From: a virus
IMG/VR virus record: IMGVR_UViG_3300032249_001209
Location: 1 to 31,135 of that record
Strand: one strand, 5' to 3'
DNA: 31,135 nt
Shown here: positions 1 through 7,297 of the stretch, piece by piece
Numbering within the stretch: the first letter of the stretch is position 1
How the letters are laid out: the number at the start of each line of letters is the position of its first letter
Program-made: the position numbers and the translations under genes
The notes under the pieces: generated by a model
What the model was told of the DNA's origin: nothing
Database searches by the model: none
What the model saw: the letters and a program-made list of their open reading frames with translations, nothing else

Positions 1-542
1 ACCTCACCCAGAACGGGGGCCTGCTCTCGGACGACCGGACGCGGATCTCCGCCGCGATCTCCGCGTTCGCGGAGAGCCGGTGGGGCTCCGGGGCGGCGCG
101 AGCGGAGACGGAGATCCCGGACACCGACGTCGGAAGCGAGGAGTGGTGGGGCTCCGTCCTCGCGGACGCGGCGGCCGGCGCGTTCGACGTCAACGAGCAC
201 CGGATCGATGCCTACGCCGGGCGGCTCGTCGAGGTCGCGACCGCCTCGTTCACCTACGGGCTGGAAGTCGCGGGCTCCGTGGCGGAGGGGACGATCGAGC
301 AGCCACGACCGGGGGTGCGGTCCGCGACGGAGTGGTGGGTCGAGTGGGTGCAGACTGCGGACGATCGGACGTGCCCGACCTGCTCGCTCGAAGGCTCGCG
401 CGGCTTCGTCCCTCTCTCCTCCCTCTCGGTGCGGCCCGGAGGAGGGACGGAGTGCGGCGGGCGGTGCCGGTGCGTCCTCGTCGTCTGGACGAAGGACGAG
501 GTCACGCGCGGCGAGGCGTTCCGGCTTGGGCCTCTCGACTGA
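1..542 (+). CDS. Minor head / head morphogenesis protein (Mu gpF-like), 3' end only
   Basis: The reading frame is open from the window edge (first complete codon at position 3) to the TGA at 540-542, so only the C-terminal 179 or so residues are present. The C-terminal part has the cysteine signature of Mu gpF-like minor head proteins: a TCPTC motif, then about 25 residues later a C-x4-C-x-C cluster ending in RCRC and a hydrophobic strand. In this family the protein is a minor capsid component encoded just downstream of the portal gene, and the gene that follows here is the prohead protease, which fits that order. The upstream part is Ala-rich and probably helical. The short internal ATG at 279 is in the same frame and is not a separate gene. 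The family call rests on the Cys motif and on gene order. Confidence 0.75.
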   Translation, partial: LTQNGGLLSDDRTRISAAISAFAESRWGSGAARAETEIPDTDVGSEEWWGSVLADAAAGAFDVNEHRIDAYAGRLVEVATASFTYGLEVAGSVAEGTIEQPRPGVRSATEWWVEWVQTADDRTCPTCSLEGSRGFVPLSSLSVRPGGGTECGGRCRCVLVVWTKDEVTRGEAFRLGPLD

Positions 543-559
543 CACGATCTCCTCGTCCG

Positions 560-589
560 TTGCGTTCGCTCTCGATCGTGGGTTACCCT
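560..589 (+). promoter_or_regulatory. Putative promoter ahead of the protease gene
   Basis: A TTGCGT hexamer (560-565) and a TACCCT hexamer (584-589) are separated by 18 bases in the short gap between the minor head gene and the protease start at 619. The layout fits a housekeeping-sigma -35/-10 pair. GC-rich DNA gives such matches by chance, so this is only a candidate. Confidence 0.35.
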
Positions 590-618
590 CGGTCGACCTC
601 TACACAGGAGAGCGACCC

Positions 619-3108
619 GTGAGCACTCCCGACCTCTCCCGGTGGACCCGGCGCGGCTCGCTCGTCGAGCGCGACGACGGCGCACGCGAGCACGTCCTCG
701 TTGGCCGGCACCGTTTCGCGACCCACGCGAGCCTCTCCTCCCGCTCCTCCGCGTTGGCCACGGATGCCTCCTCCGCGCCTCGTGTCGAGGGGCGGGCGGT
801 TCCGGAGGGCGCGCTCGTCGTCGAGGGCGTGGCCTCCTCGACCTCGGTGGACAGCTACGGAACGGAGATGAGCCTCGACGCGCTCCGTCGCATGGCGGAG
901 CAGATGGAGCGCGGTCTCCCGCTGCTCCCGCGCCACAACAACGGGATGCGCGCGGTCGAGTGGGACGAGGTCATCGGGCGGACCGTGGGCGCGAAGGTCG
1001 AGGCGGCCTCCGTCGCGGCTCCCGGCGGAGCCAACGAGCCCGGCTACTCCCTCTCGCTCGTCTCGATGCTCTACCCGGACGAGCCGCTCGCGATGACGCT
1101 GGTGCGGCGCCTCGAACGCATGGAGCCGATCGGGCAGTCCATCGGCGGGTGGTTCCTCTCCGTGCGTGTCGTCGAGCGCGGAGGAGAGGTCGAGCGCATC
1201 ATCGTCGAGGAGATCGAACTCGATCACGTCGCGGTCACCCGCGCTCCGGCGAACCCGGACGCGGTCGGGATGGTCTCGCTCCGCTCCTCCCTGGCGGCCT
1301 CGCTCGCGGCTCTCCCGGAGCAGCAGCGCAACGGCGACCACGGAGACGAGGGCGGCTCCGGGACCGTCGAGGTGAAGGTGGTCGTCGAGGCAGACGAGCA
1401 GGAGGAGGAGCCGGACACGGAGGAGGCGCTCGTCGTCGAGGGCGCGGCGTGCCCGGCGGCGACCGGCTCCGCGAGCGTCAACCTCGCCAACCGGGCGAAG
1501 GCGATCGAGGTCGCGAACTACGGCCCGGCGAACCCGGAGGAGCCGGGCGACTACTGGAAGGCGAAGGCGGAGCGTCTCGGAGGCGAGACGACGGAGGAGC
1601 AGGCGGGCCGGATGCGCTGCTCCAACTGCTCCTACTTCAACGTCTCCGCGCGGCTCAAGGCCTGCATCGCGGCCGGGATCGGAGACGACGGGGCGCAGAT
1701 TGTCGAGAACGCAGGTCTCGGTTTCTGTGAGGCGTTCGACTTCAAGTGCGCGGGCGCGCGGACGTGCGACGGGTGGGTCGTGGGCGGCCCGATGGTCGAG
1801 GAGGCTCCCTCGGAGGAGCAGGCGGCGGCCCGTCGCCTCGCCTCCGGCTCCGCGCGCGCCAACCCGGCGGAGGTCCGCGAGGGAGACTTCGTGCGCTTCC
1901 TGGCGCCCGATGGGGTCGAGGCGGGGCAGATCAAGGCCCGCGCGGTCGAGGGTGACCTCGACGGCGTGCAGGCGAGCGAGGAAGACCCGGCTCTCCGGGT
2001 CGAGGTCTACGACCGCGAGGGGGACGGCTACGTCCCCTCCGGGCGCACCAAGGCGGTGCTCGCCTCGAAGGTCGAGCGCATCGACCCGCTCCCGCTCCCG
2101 TCGACGAGCGCGGTCGTCGACGTCGCTTACTTCGACCAGCGCGCCACCGTGCCGTTCTCTGACTTCCCCCCGGCTCCGCGCGATGAGCCGTGGGTGTGGG
2201 GCGCGGACGAGCAGAACGCCGTGCTCGGAGACCCTCCGGAGTGGGACCGCTACGAGAGCGCCCACCTCTACGTTGACCCGGAGCAGCGGGAGACGAAGGC
2301 GGGCTACAAGCTCCCGGTCGCGGCGCTCTACGACGGCTCTCTCCGGGTCTTCTACCGCGCGGTCGTGGCCGCGATGGCGGTCCTCAACGGGGCGCGTGGC
2401 GGGATCGAGGTCTCGGACGCGGACCGGCGCGGGATCTACGAGAACCTCGTCCGCTACTACCGGGTGTTCGACGAGGAGGCGCCTCCCCTGGCGGAGCGCG
2501 TCGCGGAGGAGGAGGGGCGCTCCGGTGGTCGGGCGCCTCGTCTCGTCCGGGTCGAGCGCGCGGGGGGCCTTGACGTGACGGGCGGAACGGTACACGATAC
2601 GCTCAACCATGCGGCCGGATCTCCGGACGGCATCGAAGCCCGCGCAGGCTCGGACCTCCTCTCCACCCTCCCTCACGAGGACAACATGAGCGACAACGAC
2701 GTCAAGAAGATGATCGAGCGGGCGGTGGCGGAGGCTCTCGCCTCGCGCGGCGCTCCCGCTCCGGAGCCGGTCGACGAGACCACCCGGCTGAAGGGTGAGG
2801 TCGCGCACCTGCGCTCGATGGTCGATCGGCTGGCCGCGGCGCCGGTGCGGCGTGGGCTCGCCTACCAGACCGGCGAGGTGACCGGCGGCAAGGTCCACGG
2901 CCGCTCCGCGCTGCACGACCTCGTCGAGCGTTCGCGCGCCTCGTCTCCGGGTCTGGCGCAGGTCATCGAGGCGACCCTCCCGGCGCTCGTCGGCGACAAG
3001 GCGGAGCGCGCCACCGCCTCCGAACTGCACTCCGTCCTCGCCACCGCGCTCCGCGCGGCGGAGGCGGAGGGGCTCCTCGGCAACCCCGCACCGGCTCACT
3101 GGGCCTGA
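619..3108 (+). CDS. Prohead protease polyprotein (protease + Cys-rich module + C-terminal scaffold-like domain)
   Basis: The start is GTG at 619, 8 bases after ACAGGAG (604-610); the frame stays open upstream but overlaps the minor head gene with no ribosome site. The product is 829 residues, far longer than a simple prohead protease (about 200). Residues 60-220 look like an XkdF/HK97-type prohead serine protease: His106 in LLPRHNNG, Ser174 in GQSIGG, and the closing strand LDHVAVTRAPANPDA around 201-215. Residues 334-383 carry six cysteines (334, 337, 349, 370, 377, 383) in the CSNC...FKC...RTC pattern seen in some phage protease/capsid fusions. Residues 417-495 form a small beta-type segment. 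Residues 524-622 hold a conserved phage segment around the motif YKLPVA. The last 140 residues are charged and helical, as in scaffolds. The expected role is to cleave scaffold and capsid N-termini during prohead maturation. The protease call is good; boundaries between modules are approximate. Confidence 0.8.
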   Translation: MSTPDLSRWTRRGSLVERDDGAREHVLVGRHRFATHASLSSRSSALATDASSAPRVEGRAVPEGALVVEGVASSTSVDSYGTEMSLDALRRMAEQMERGLPLLPRHNNGMRAVEWDEVIGRTVGAKVEAASVAAPGGANEPGYSLSLVSMLYPDEPLAMTLVRRLERMEPIGQSIGGWFLSVRVVERGGEVERIIVEEIELDHVAVTRAPANPDAVGMVSLRSSLAASLAALPEQQRNGDHGDEGGSGTVEVKVVVEADEQEEEPDTEEALVVEGAACPAATGSASVNLANRAKAIEVANYGPANPEEPGDYWKAKAERLGGETTEEQAGRMRCSNCSYFNVSARLKACIAAGIGDDGAQIVENAGLGFCEAFDFKCAGARTCDGWVVGGPMVEEAPSEEQAAARRLASGSARANPAEVREGDFVRFLAPDGVEAGQIKARAVEGDLDGVQASEEDPALRVEVYDREGDGYVPSGRTKAVLASKVERIDPLPLPSTSAVVDVAYFDQRATVPFSDFPPAPRDEPWVWGADEQNAVLGDPPEWDRYESAHLYVDPEQRETKAGYKLPVAALYDGSLRVFYRAVVAAMAVLNGARGGIEVSDADRRGIYENLVRYYRVFDEEAPPLAERVAEEEGRSGGRAPRLVRVERAGGLDVTGGTVHDTLNHAAGSPDGIEARAGSDLLSTLPHEDNMSDNDVKKMIERAVAEALASRGAPAPEPVDETTRLKGEVAHLRSMVDRLAAAPVRRGLAYQTGEVTGGKVHGRSALHDLVERSRASSPGLAQVIEATLPALVGDKAERATASELHSVLATALRAAEAEGLLGNPAPAHWA
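2686..3108 (+). CDS. Candidate nested scaffold protein from an internal start in the protease gene
   Basis: An ATG at 2686 is in frame with the protease gene and sits 5 bases after GAGG (2677-2680), a believable internal ribosome site. It would give a separate 140-residue protein, equal to residues 690-829 of the long product. The segment begins with a helical, charged stretch (MSDNDVKKMIERAVAEAL), then a Pro/Ala linker, a heptad-like stretch around LKGEVAHLRSMVDRLA, and a helical C-terminus. This matches the known lambda C/Nu3 arrangement, where the scaffold is the C-terminal part of the protease gene made from its own start. Here it is inferred from the start context and composition; no sequence match to a scaffold family is visible to me. 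Confidence 0.5.
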   Translation: MSDNDVKKMIERAVAEALASRGAPAPEPVDETTRLKGEVAHLRSMVDRLAAAPVRRGLAYQTGEVTGGKVHGRSALHDLVERSRASSPGLAQVIEATLPALVGDKAERATASELHSVLATALRAAEAEGLLGNPAPAHWA

Positions 3109-3126
3109 TCCTCGGAGGCTACCTCA

Positions 3127-4134
3127 ATGCCCATCAACCCGAACAACACTGCTTCCTGGCTCGGTGTCGCGGATCCGGCTCGACGCGAGGCGTTCGAGCG
3201 TGCGGTCAACGTGTCGACCGCGGGCGGCGTGCTCATCCAGACCTACATCAACCGCGTCGTCCAGATGCTCACGCTCCGCGAGTTCGGCCTCCAAGCCGTC
3301 CTTGACCGGACGCCGGGGCAGGGCGACAAGGCCTACATCAACCGTCGCGCGGCGGGCTCGACCGGCGGCGCGTGGGTCGCGGACACCGACGGTGTGACGG
3401 AGGAGACCGGCACCTACTCGCAGGTGTCGTTTGCCTACCGGACCCTGGCGACGCGCGGGCGCGTGACCCGCAAGTTGCAAGCGATCGGCCGCTCCTACGG
3501 GGACGCGCTCGCGCAGGAGATCACCGCCAAGGCGGAGGACTTCGCGGACACCCTTGAAGCCGGCTGCATCACGGGCGACAGCGGGGCGAACGCGAACCAG
3601 ATCAACGGTCTGCTTACGCTCGTCAACGCTGTTGGCACCGACGTCGTCTCGAACATCACGACCGCCTCCGGCGGCGGCGCGCTCACGCTGGCCCGGCTGG
3701 ACGAGGCGATCGACAAGGTCAAGGGGTCCGCCAACCGCTCGGACCTCGTGATCGTCGGCTCGTTCGCGGGGCTCCGGGGCGTCAACTCCGCCTTGCAGGC
3801 GCAGCAGCAGTTCGTGAACGAGGTCGAGATCAAGGGTGGCTTCCGGGTCAAAAGCTACGACGGCATCCCGCTCGTCGTCTCGACCCGGATGCCGGACACG
3901 ATCGCGGCCGGCGCGACCGGCGGGATCATCACCTCGTTCACGAGCGGCACCTCGACGGCGATCGCGGTCATCAACAAGCGGTACGTCAAGATCGAGGAGT
4001 TGACCCCCACGACCGTGATGCCGCTCGCGAAGACCGACTCGCAGTTCGACCAGTTCGACATGTTTTGGGACGGCGCGCTCGTCCTGCACAACACCAGGGG
4101 CGCGGCGCTGCTCACGGGCATCCGCACCACCTGA
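3127..4134 (+). CDS. Major capsid protein (HK97 fold)
   Basis: ATG at 3127 follows GGAGG (3114-3118). The product is 335 residues, a usual size for an HK97-fold capsid subunit. Visible family features are the N-terminal helix and arm, a long beta/extended-loop region around residues 55-110 (GDKAYINRRA, then the GTYSQVSF strand), and a helix (EITAKAEDFADTLE) leading to the segment CITGDSGANANQINGLL near residues 147-163. This last segment matches the G-x-G...P/N-x-G-L-L element of phage capsid families. A segment with acidic helix and beta strands follows (KGGFRVKSYDGIPLVVSTRMP). No separate decoration gene is seen next to it. Position right after the protease/scaffold gene and before the connector genes supports the call. 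It is followed by a strong hairpin, consistent with very high expression. Confidence 0.85.
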   Translation: MPINPNNTASWLGVADPARREAFERAVNVSTAGGVLIQTYINRVVQMLTLREFGLQAVLDRTPGQGDKAYINRRAAGSTGGAWVADTDGVTEETGTYSQVSFAYRTLATRGRVTRKLQAIGRSYGDALAQEITAKAEDFADTLEAGCITGDSGANANQINGLLTLVNAVGTDVVSNITTASGGGALTLARLDEAIDKVKGSANRSDLVIVGSFAGLRGVNSALQAQQQFVNEVEIKGGFRVKSYDGIPLVVSTRMPDTIAAGATGGIITSFTSGTSTAIAVINKRYVKIEELTPTTVMPLAKTDSQFDQFDMFWDGALVLHNTRGAALLTGIRTT

Positions 4135-4174
4135 CGGTGGCGGATCCTGGCGCGGGCCGGTAGGCTCCCGCCTC

Positions 4175-4215
4175 AAGGCCGCGCGGGTCGGATCGCCTCC
4201 GGTCCGCGCGGCCTT
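4175..4215 (+). terminator. Long perfect hairpin after the capsid gene
   Basis: A 12-base perfect stem pairs 4175-4186 (AAGGCCGCGCGG) with 4204-4215. Inside the loop a further CGGA/TCCG stem can form around TCGCC. It lies 40 bases after the capsid stop. There is no T-run after it, so it may slow or partly stop transcription, or protect the capsid mRNA 3' end, rather than act as a full intrinsic terminator. Confidence 0.55.
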
Positions 4216-4246
4216 CGCGTCTCTCCTCCTCGACCACGGAGACCTC

Positions 4247-4627
4247 GTGACCCTCGCCTCCCTCGCCTCTCCCCCCTCGCGCGAGACCTACCGCTTCGTC
4301 CTCCGGGAGACGAGGCACAACCCGGAGACTGCGCAGGCGTTCAACTGCTACGACGAGGCGGCAAATAGCCGCTGCATCCGGCATCCTGACGGTGTGGTGG
4401 CCTGCACGCTCTTCCTGTTCTCGGAGCACGCTCGCGACCGCGCGTTGAAGCTGGGGTGGTCCGACGTCTCGGAGCCGTGGCTCCGGGCGCTCGACGAGGC
4501 GGCTCCGCTGGCGACCTCCGGGGAGGAGGAAGCTCCGGCTCCGACCTCCTCCGGGGCGGAGACCGGCAGCCCGGCGACGCGGGGAGACGGGCGGCCATCG
4601 ATCTCGCCTCGTCGACGGGCGGGGTGA
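4247..4627 (+). CDS. Small neck-region protein of unknown function
   Basis: GTG at 4247 follows GGAG (4238-4241). The product is 126 residues. The first 85 residues look folded, with two cysteines in the stretch NCYDEAANSRC, a third in VACTLF, aromatic residues, and a helix (FSEHARDRALKLGW). The last 40 residues are Pro/Ser/Glu-rich and likely disordered. I do not recognise a family. It sits between the capsid gene and the gp6-like adaptor, only three bases from the latter, so the two are probably translated together. A role in head completion or as a small capsid-associated protein is possible, but the sequence does not show it. Confidence 0.65.
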   Translation: MTLASLASPPSRETYRFVLRETRHNPETAQAFNCYDEAANSRCIRHPDGVVACTLFLFSEHARDRALKLGWSDVSEPWLRALDEAAPLATSGEEEAPAPTSSGAETGSPATRGDGRPSISPRRRAG

Positions 4628-4630
4628 GAA

Positions 4631-5200
4631 GTGGCGCTCGCGACGACCTCGACCGTCCGGGCGCTGCTCGGCATCCCGGCGGCGGTTACCTCGTGCGACG
4701 TTGCGCTCGCGGCGGTTGTCGCGGCGGCGGACGCGCTCGTGCTCGACGAGATCGACCTCCCCACGGAGGCGGTCGCGACCTACAACGAGACGCTCGACGT
4801 CGAGTGGGAAGGCTCGACGGATGTGCTGCTCCGCTACCGGCCGGTCGTCTCCGTCGCGGCGCTCACCGTCTCCGGCACCGCCTACGCGGCGTCGTCGTTC
4901 TACGCGACGGAGAGCGGCTCGCTCCGCCTCACGGAGATCGGGGCGACCTTCCCGGCGGGGCGGCAGCGGGTGCAGGTCTGCTACAGGGCGGGGATCGCTT
5001 CCGGCTCGAAGGACGCGGCGAACCTCGGCTATGTCGCGAACCTGATCGCGGTCGCGATGTTCAACCAGTCCGGGCACGCTGGCTTCACCGGAGAGCGGAC
5101 GGGGGCCTATTCCTACACGCAGGACGGGCGCCCGATCCCTCCCCTGGCGGAGCGGCTCCTCGGCCGCTACCGGCGCCCGTTTGCACGCGGGCGCTACTGA
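4631..5200 (+). CDS. Head-tail adaptor (gp6 / gp15-like connector)
   Basis: GTG at 4631 lies three bases after the previous stop. The product is 189 residues. It starts with an Ala-rich helical region (residues 5-40), as in HK97 gp6 and SPP1 gp15 adaptors. Then comes a beta domain with the typical motif LRYRPVVSVAALTVSG (near 75-90), a strand pair SGSLRLTE and VQVCYRAG (near 95-120), and a C-terminal helical part (YVANLIAVAMFNQ) with a basic tail. Proteins of this family form the ring below the portal and join it to the stopper. Gene order (portal side, capsid, adaptor) agrees. The motif match is by eye, but the RYRPV...V-x-Y-x-A-G pattern is characteristic. Confidence 0.75.
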   Translation: MALATTSTVRALLGIPAAVTSCDVALAAVVAAADALVLDEIDLPTEAVATYNETLDVEWEGSTDVLLRYRPVVSVAALTVSGTAYAASSFYATESGSLRLTEIGATFPAGRQRVQVCYRAGIASGSKDAANLGYVANLIAVAMFNQSGHAGFTGERTGAYSYTQDGRPIPPLAERLLGRYRRPFARGRY

Positions 5201-5212
5201 CCGGAGGTAGCG

Positions 5213-5470
5213 ATGGGTGGGTTCAAGTTGCGCAGGCTGGCGCGAGACGGAGAGCGGGAGACCTTCCACGGCCCGGAGGAGGCGGCTCTCGTCGTCGTCG
5301 AGGCGGGGTGGGCTGTCCTCCGTTGCGACCGCGAGACCACCGCGCGGGCGGCGCGACGGCGTGGGTTCGAGGACGTGCCGGAGCAGGTCTCGGAGCAGGT
5401 CTCGGAGCAGGTCTCGGAGGAGGCTTTGGACCCTGCTCCGGTCGGGCCTCCGTCGCGGCGGAAGCGTTGA
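5213..5470 (+). CDS. Small protein with a C-terminal EQVS tandem repeat
   Basis: ATG at 5213 follows GGAGGT (5203-5208), a strong ribosome site. The product is 85 residues. The first 60 residues are compact, with aromatic and beta-type patches (GGFKLRRLARDGERETFHG, then VVVEAGWAVLRC). The tail holds three perfect EQVS repeats followed by a Pro-rich, basic end (PPSRRKR). I recognise no family, although short phage proteins with a similar 'F-x-G-PEEAAL...GW' core occur in connector regions. It lies between the adaptor gene and the epimerase gene and is likely part of the same transcript. Confidence 0.65.
   Translation: MGGFKLRRLARDGERETFHGPEEAALVVVEAGWAVLRCDRETTARAARRRGFEDVPEQVSEQVSEQVSEEALDPAPVGPPSRRKR
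5381..5416 (+). repeat. Three tandem copies of a 12-base unit
   Basis: The unit GAGCAGGTCTCG is repeated three times without a mismatch, followed by a further GAG. It lies inside a coding frame and encodes EQVS three times. Perfect identity at the DNA level suggests recent expansion by slippage. Confidence 0.9.
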
Positions 5471-5495
5471 CGGCTACAACGCGCCGGAGGTGCCT

Positions 5496-6656
5496 GTGAA
5501 CGTCCTCGTGACCGGCGGAGCCGGGTTCATCGGATCGCACGTCGTCGACCTGCTCCTCGACCGGGGCGACCGGGTCGTGGTCATCGACAATCTCGACCCG
5601 CAAGTCCACGGGGCGTCCGCCTCGTGGCCGGAGTGGACGCGCGCGGCCCGGCGGCGCGGCGCGGCGCTCTACCAGATCGATCTCCCGGACGCGGACCGGG
5701 TCGCTCGCGTGCTCGACGAGGAGCAGGTCGAGGCGGTCATCCACCTCGCGGCGCGGGTCGGGGTGGGGCAGTCCGCCTACGAGATCGCCTCCTACACGGA
5801 GACGAACGCCACCGGCACCGCCTCCCTGCTCGACGAGGTCGCCAAGCGTCGGAAGCAGATCCGGCGCGTCCTCGTGGCCGGCTCCATGAGTTGCTACGGG
5901 GAGGGGCCGGTCCTCACCGCGCACGGTCCGGTTCCGGGTTGGGACCGCTCGGAGGCGGACCTCGCGCGTGGGGTCTGGCGCCTCCGGGACATCCACGACC
6001 TCCGCTCCGGCGACGACGGCGGGCATCCGTGGGCCTTGTCCGTCGCGTGCTCGGAGGAGATCCCTCTCCGCTGCACCAGCGTCTACGCGGAGACCAAGCG
6101 CGTCCAAGAGGAGTTGACGCGGATCGTCTGCTCGACCTACGGGATCTCGTGGGCTGTGATGCGGTTCTTCAACGTCTACGGCCCGCGTCAAGCTCTCGCC
6201 AACCCATACACGGGCGTCGCGGCGATCTTCTCCGCGCGGATCCGGTCCGGGCTCGCTCCGCTCGTCTTCGAGGACGGAGAGCAGGCTCGCGACTTCGTCT
6301 ACGTCGAGGACGTTGCACGCGCGGTCCTCGCGCTGCTCGATCGGCCGGAGGCGGTCGGGGCGTTCAATGTCGGCACGGGGTGCCCCACGCCGATCTCGGG
6401 GATCGCGCTCGCCTTGGGGCGCGTCCTCGAACGTCCGGACTTGGGCGTCGAGGTCACCGGCCGCTACCGGGCTGGCGACGTGCGCACCTGCTTCGCGGGC
6501 GTCCGGCGGATCCACGAGGCGACGGGATGGCAGGCGGAGGTCGGGCTCGACGATGGGCTCGCGCGCCTCGCACGGTGGGTCGCGGAGCAGGCGGGCGTGG
6601 TCGACCGGACGGAGCAAGCTCTCGGAGAGCTTGACGCGCGCGGGCTCGTCCGATGA
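5496..6656 (+). CDS. NAD-dependent nucleotide-sugar epimerase (extended SDR, dTDP-rhamnose 4-epimerase-like)
   Basis: GTG at 5496 follows GGAGGT (5486-5491). The product is 386 residues, slightly longer than the 320-350 usual for GalE-like enzymes. The N-terminus has the Rossmann motif VTGGAGFIGSH (residues 5-15), and DNLDPQVHG follows. The active site is complete: Ser130 in GSMSCYGEG and Tyr197-x3-Lys201 in SVYAETK. The motifs VGVGQSAYEI, RFFNVYGPRQALANPYTG and EDGEQARDFVYVEDVA are those of the dTDP-L-rhamnose 4-epimerase subgroup as I know it. An insert of about 60 residues separates the Ser and Tyr motifs. The likely reaction is C4 epimerisation of an activated sugar with bound NAD in the cytoplasm; the true substrate cannot be read from sequence. 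It lies amid neck genes, overlaps the SGNH-like gene by ATGA, and is followed 2 kb later by a glycosyltransferase gene that could use its product. Confidence 0.88.
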   Translation: MNVLVTGGAGFIGSHVVDLLLDRGDRVVVIDNLDPQVHGASASWPEWTRAARRRGAALYQIDLPDADRVARVLDEEQVEAVIHLAARVGVGQSAYEIASYTETNATGTASLLDEVAKRRKQIRRVLVAGSMSCYGEGPVLTAHGPVPGWDRSEADLARGVWRLRDIHDLRSGDDGGHPWALSVACSEEIPLRCTSVYAETKRVQEELTRIVCSTYGISWAVMRFFNVYGPRQALANPYTGVAAIFSARIRSGLAPLVFEDGEQARDFVYVEDVARAVLALLDRPEAVGAFNVGTGCPTPISGIALALGRVLERPDLGVEVTGRYRAGDVRTCFAGVRRIHEATGWQAEVGLDDGLARLARWVAEQAGVVDRTEQALGELDARGLVR

Positions 6657-7297
6657 GCGCAGACCTCGCGGACCTCGCGGACCTCGTCGTCCTCGTGGGC
6701 GACCACGCGATCCGGGCGCCTCGCGCGATGACCTCTCCGCTCGTGCGGCTCGCGGTCGCGCTCAACGCGGAGCGTCCGGCGCTCGTTGGGGCCGGCGTGG
6801 TCGTCGACGACCTCTCCGGCCCGGCGGGCTCGCGCGAGGTCGTCCGGGCGGCGATCGGGGCGCTCGTCCGGCGCGGGCCGGTCGCCTCGCGCTACGGGCG
6901 GGCGGTCCTCGTCGTCTCGCTCTCCGTGGGCGACCTGCGCTCCGGAGGGCTGCACCCGCAAGACTGGCACGCTCAAGTGGTCGCGCTGATCCGGACCGCG
7001 CGCGCTCTCGGCCACGCGGTCGCGCTGCTCCACGTCGCCTACCCGGAGGGAGAGGCGAACAAGGACGCGCGGCGGTGGTCGCGACGTCTCGGACCGGAGA
7101 TCGCGCGGCTTGCGGCGGAGGAGCGCCTCCACGGGGTGGTGCAGGTCGAGGCGCGCGGCTGGCCGGATCCCCTCGACCCTGGCGACGCCGGGGCGGAGAC
7201 GATCGTGCACGGCATCCTCCGCTTGCTCGACGGGTCTCCGCCGCGCGAGGCGGAGCCGGGGCCGCAGGTTACGGTGCGTCCTCGGAGGTCTGCATGA
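6653..7297 (+). CDS. SGNH-hydrolase-like protein lacking the catalytic Ser and His (weak match)
   Basis: ATG at 6653 overlaps the epimerase stop by ATGA, so the two are probably translated together. The product is 214 residues. The order of elements follows SGNH/GDSL hydrolases. There is a first strand ending in VVLVGDH (residues 12-18) where GDS is expected, a strand LVVSLSVGDLRSG (87-98) at the place of the G-x-N-D block, and WPDPLDPGDAG (170-180) where D-x-x-H-P...A-G is usual. On this alignment the nucleophile Ser is His18, the block III Asn is Gly93, and the last catalytic His is Asp175, leaving an apparently inactive fold. Such hydrolases often remove or transfer acyl groups on glycans, which would suit the neighbouring sugar genes. 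The fold call is tentative. Confidence 0.45.
   Translation: MSADLADLADLVVLVGDHAIRAPRAMTSPLVRLAVALNAERPALVGAGVVVDDLSGPAGSREVVRAAIGALVRRGPVASRYGRAVLVVSLSVGDLRSGGLHPQDWHAQVVALIRTARALGHAVALLHVAYPEGEANKDARRWSRRLGPEIARLAAEERLHGVVQVEARGWPDPLDPGDAGAETIVHGILRLLDGSPPREAEPGPQVTVRPRRSA

Noticed and set aside
208-618. Longer start of the protease gene at 208
   Set aside because: It would overlap the minor head gene by over 300 bases; GTG 619 has a good ribosome site.
80-622. Plus-strand frame of 180 codons near the left edge
   Set aside because: Arg/Gly-rich shadow of the minor head gene, which has the real cysteine motif in another frame.
583-3099. Minus-strand frame of 838 codons opposite the protease gene
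   Set aside because: Low-complexity Arg/Asp/Val/Leu composition, no ribosome site, and the plus strand carries recognisable domains.
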